A stretch of 64,000 nucleotides of DNA from JACKII01 sp963807085 (GTDB lineage: Bacteria; Pseudomonadota; Alphaproteobacteria; Bin95), in assembly GCA_963807085.1 (NCBI GenBank), contig CAWEBB010000016.1, positions 1 to 64,000 on the forward strand, given 5' to 3'. Both the position numbers and the translations under genes were made by a program. Positions 61,750-64,000 of this stretch are shown one piece after another. Below the pieces are notes generated by a model. That model had not been told where the DNA came from, made no database searches, and was given only the letters and a program-made list of their open reading frames with translations. How positions within the stretch are numbered: the stretch's first letter is position 1; every line of letters begins with the position of its first letter.

Positions 61750-63131
61750 TCAGGATAGACGCCCGGATGAACAGCCTGCAGGCGGTCGAGGAGTTGCCTT
61801 CCGGTTACACCGGAAGGCCTCGAACCAAGCCTTCAGCATATCAGTCACGGCTTCCAGCGGATCCGGGACGGTACGGTAACGTGGCTTGGAGGGTTTGGGC
61901 CGTGCCGTCGGCCGAACCTCTTCGCTAGAGCGCCAAGCGATTTTGAGGCTATCGAAAAAGGCCGCGAGCGGCGGAACGCCAGTCTGCACGACGGGCACCG
62001 TGTCGGCGATCTGGATGAGCGCCCGCTGGGCTGCGCGAATATCCCGGAGCAGGCTCACAGAATCGAGCGTCGCGTGCTGTGCGTCCAGCGCATCCTTCAG
62101 TGCCTGCGGCGTGCGCGGATCGGCGACGAGCCGCGGATGCGGGGTCAGCGGCGCATGATACCGTTTCCGGATCAGTGCGCCGTCACGCTTCTTCTCGGCG
62201 AGCCTGAAGGACGGTTGGAAGAAGTTCACGAACAGGCGCATCGGCCGATAAAGGTTCGCGAGCGCCTCTGCCGCCGCAAGCCCTTCGAAGCGACGATAGC
62301 CGACCATCCGGCGCACGACCAAACCGTTCTTTTGCTCGATGTGAGCCTGATCGTTCTTGCGATAGGGGCGTGAGCGCGTGAACACCACGCCGGATGCTTC
62401 GCACCAGGCCTTCACCGTCTCATTGATGAAGACGGTATCGTTGTCGGTGTCGAACCCGAGGATCGGCAGCGGTGTCACGCCTCGCAGCACCGTCAGCACC
62501 TCGGTCAGTAGTTGCTGCTCGCGAAACGGAGCGGCGCGCATTCCGTCCATCCGCTCGCGATGTCGGTCAGCACCAGCGTCTGCGCGAAGCTACCGCTGTT
62601 CAGCGGACCGCTGTGCGAGACGAGATCAGCCTCGAAGAACCCGGGCGGCGGGTCGTCCCAGTCGGCGTAGGTCCGGATCGGCACCGCGCGACGGATCGCG
62701 GCCGACGGCGCCGTCCGGCGACGACCGCGGCTACCCGCCTGTTTGCGCACCGGCGCGAGGACCCTGTCGATCGTTGCGGCGCTGATCGTTTCCAGCCGGT
62801 CCCGAACCGCTGGATCGAGTGCCAGATGCCCATGGCGCTCCATGGCGGCAACCAGCATCGGGATCAGCGGCTTCAATCTCTTGCCGCAGATCCTGTCCGA
62901 AGCTTCCCACAGGACAATCAGTGCTTCACGAACCGCATCGTCATACAGCCGGCGCCGCGGCCGGGCCGCTGATCGGTCTTTTCTGCTTCCGCCGCGAAGA
63001 AACCCTGCAGCGTGTTTGCGGTGGTAGCCCGTCACCGCCACGAACTCCGTCAGTATCCCAGTTTTGCCTTCTCGCCCGGCCTGATCGTAGCGCACCGTCA
63101 GTGCGGCCAGAAGCTCATCGCGCGTCGCCAT
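61750..63131 (-). pseudogene. rve-domain transposase (one frameshift)
   Basis: The two parts together give about 460 residues. N-terminal: HRKHAAGFLRGGSRKDRSAA, YDDAVREALIVLWEASDRIC, DWDDPPPGFFEADLVSHSGP with the first Asp and VLTDIASGWTECAP. After a break near 62530 (one base missing): LLTEVLTVLRGVTPLPILGF, DTDNDTVFINETVK with the second Asp and KNDQAHIEQKNGLVVRRM with the Glu. This is an ISNCY-like integrase transposase, common in Alphaproteobacteria; I do not assign it to an IS family. The start is taken at the third in-frame Met. The hairpin GCCTTCCGGT / ACCGGAAGGC lies near its end. Confidence 0.8.
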
Positions 63132-63237
63132 ACTTACCTGCCTCATCACAGCCTCCCCAGCAGACCTGCTCGGCAGCATTTCTACTGAGGCAACGACGCT
63201 ATCTTCGGCAACATTTCAGGCGAGGCAATGCGCCTTC

Positions 63238-63345
63238 AGCGACATCGGCACACCGGTGCAACTCGTCCGCGCGTTCGGCGGACGAAAACAATTCGAGCAG
63301 GCCGTCCACGAAATGCAAGCAGCACTCTACGACGAGGTAGCGTAA
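63238..63345 (+). pseudogene. C-terminal fragment of an upstream restriction-modification gene
   Basis: The frame SDIGTPVQLVRAFGGRKQFE, QAVHEMQAALYDEVA ends with a TAA four bases before the hsdM fragment. The rve-type element has cut it at its left. It is most likely the last codons of the gene normally preceding hsdM, perhaps hsdR, but this is from context only. Confidence 0.45.
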
Positions 63346-63349
63346 TCCC

Positions 63350-63577
63350 ATGTCCGTCCGCACCACGATCAAGTCCATCCAGGACATCATGCGCAGGGAC
63401 GTCGGTGTCGATGGCGATGCCCAGCGCCTCAGCCAGTTGTGCTGGATGCTGTTCCTGAAAATCGTCGATGACCAGGACGAGGAACTCGAACTGCTGGATG
63501 ACGCCTACGAGTTCCCTATCCAAATCTTTCGTCAGCTTTCCCAGGTCGAATCCTGCATAGTCCGCCTCATGCTATAG
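63350..63577 (+). pseudogene. hsdM: N-terminal remnant of type I modification methyltransferase
   Basis: The frame begins MSVRTTIKSIQDIMRRDVGV and continues DGDAQRLSQLCWMLFLKIVD, which is the typical N-terminal helical part of HsdM-type N6-adenine methylases. Similarity stops near residue 57 and the frame ends at 75 residues, before any SAM-binding or NPPF motif. The locus is therefore inactive. Confidence 0.8.
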
Positions 63578-63645
63578 CAATCTCAGCAGTTTTAAGGCCG
63601 TAGCTATCGCATCATAGTTCTTCACCCTGAAGCAGCTGAGAAATC

Positions 63646-64000
63646 CTATTCAATGCTATCGAAGGCCCCGCTGAAGCCGATTAGCGGCACGTTAAAAGTT
63701 ACCGCCTGCCGCGCCAGGTTCAGCAGGCTGACATTCAGGCTGCCCCCGCGCTTCATGGTGGCGATATTTGCGTCAGAAAGGGCGGTCAGTGCATAACAGC
63801 CATTGCCGTCGCAGTTCCGCACAGGGATTTTAAGAAACGCGGCGCCGTCGACTTCCAGGATAATCCCGGCCGGCAGATACAGCCCGAGAGGGATGGTCAG
63901 CACCAGCTCTGGCGTTCGCGGCTCAGCGGGAACCCGCACCGCGACGGTGGCGAACAATTGCCCCGTTTCCTGTACCGTCAAGCGTTGTTCCATGGAGCAA
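63646..64000 (-). CDS. Invasion-associated locus B (IalB) family protein, 5' end beyond the window
   Basis: The C-terminal 115 or more residues are visible: LTVQETGQLFATVAVRVPAE, LTIPLGLYLPAGIILEVDGA, the Cys pair in RNCDGNGCYALTALSD and SLNVSLLNLARQAVTFNVPL with a GFSGAFDS end. This is the IalB fold, an exported protein family common in Alphaproteobacteria. The Met at 63993 is internal in my reading, since related proteins have the signal peptide and a Cys-containing part before it. Role in the envelope, exact function unknown. Confidence 0.85.
   Translation of the reverse strand, partial: CSMEQRLTVQETGQLFATVAVRVPAEPRTPELVLTIPLGLYLPAGIILEVDGAAFLKIPVRNCDGNGCYALTALSDANIATMKRGGSLNVSLLNLARQAVTFNVPLIGFSGAFDSIE

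Larger units (their letters stand above)
61468..63234 (-). mobile_element. rve-type insertion element with doubled terminal repeats
   Basis: The left end reads ATTGCCTCATGAATAAATGT and the right end, inverted, CATTGCCTCGCCTGAAATGT. A second similar copy of the TTGCCTC..AATGTTGCCGA unit lies just inside each end (61508-61533 and 63169-63195). The exact limits and target duplication are uncertain. It is inserted in the upstream part of a type I restriction locus. A 23-bp inverted repeat lies near its left end. Confidence 0.65.

Overview
The window looks like a chromosomal stretch of a GC-rich, free-living or host-associated Alphaproteobacterium (Rhodospirillales-like is my best guess, from gene order only). 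Supporting signs are the NDUFA12 - mlaD - DUF2155 cluster, the mrp / hflK-hflC-degP / serB cluster, an IalB-type protein at the right edge, and many acyl-CoA, dioxygenase and sugar-acid catabolism genes. No rRNA, tRNA or CRISPR array was seen.

Layout. 1-2.9 kb: two nearly identical IS1595-family insertions splitting a small AT-rich foreign island that carries a 2-TM potassium channel. 2.9-6.6 kb: acyl-CoA dehydrogenase, phytanoyl-CoA dioxygenase and an acyl-CoA carboxyltransferase. 6.9-12.6 kb: otnC-otnK sugar-acid genes, metY, an isocitrate/isopropylmalate-type dehydrogenase, a cupin and a NUDIX hydrolase. 12.6-20.2 kb: housekeeping block (DUF2155, mlaD, NDUFA12, mrp, hflK, hflC, degP, serB). 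20.3-25.8 kb: a class III aminotransferase, a complete IS1380 element, MITE-like repeats flanking a PD-(D/E)XK-like protein, and ilvA. 26-29.5 kb: a single-chain biotin-dependent acyl-CoA carboxylase. 29.5-33.4 kb: a reverse-transcriptase remnant, a truncated cupin, a PRC-barrel protein, then a bicupin / TauD-type dioxygenase operon. 34.4-42.1 kb: two giant paralogous putative glycoside hydrolases with RTX-like tails. 42-43.3 kb: IS481 and IS110 remnants and a large perfect palindrome. 43.3-58.7 kb: an exported pair including an M64-like metallopeptidase lipoprotein, an enoyl-CoA hydratase, a TPP-riboswitch-controlled thiZXY importer, a VOC protein, a SAF-type oxidoreductase, a metallo-hydrolase, a molybdopterin dehydrogenase, tartrate dehydrogenase and a D-aminoacylase-type amidohydrolase. 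58.9-63.6 kb: an IS graveyard (IS110, IS21, IS3, IS256, an rve-type element) that has destroyed a type I restriction-modification locus.

How the genes work together. Most of the accessory content feeds acyl-CoA and sugar-acid catabolism: three Fe(II)/2-oxoglutarate or cupin-type oxygenase loci, acyl-CoA dehydrogenase, enoyl-CoA hydratase, two biotin-carboxylase-type genes, OtnK/OtnC and tartrate dehydrogenase. The thiamin-precursor importer without neighbouring thiamin synthesis genes suggests pyrimidine salvage.

Data-quality warning. Many well conserved genes (mrp, hflK, hflC, degP, serB, the acyl-CoA dehydrogenase and others) are broken by frameshifts. Reading them by eye, about 21 of some 24 breaks are repaired by deleting one base, usually G or C, with intact motifs on both sides. 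This pattern fits uncorrected insertion errors better than gene decay, so I annotate these as genes with a frameshift. The most interesting candidate for an undescribed system is the tandem pair of large GH-like/RTX proteins at 34.4-42.1 kb.
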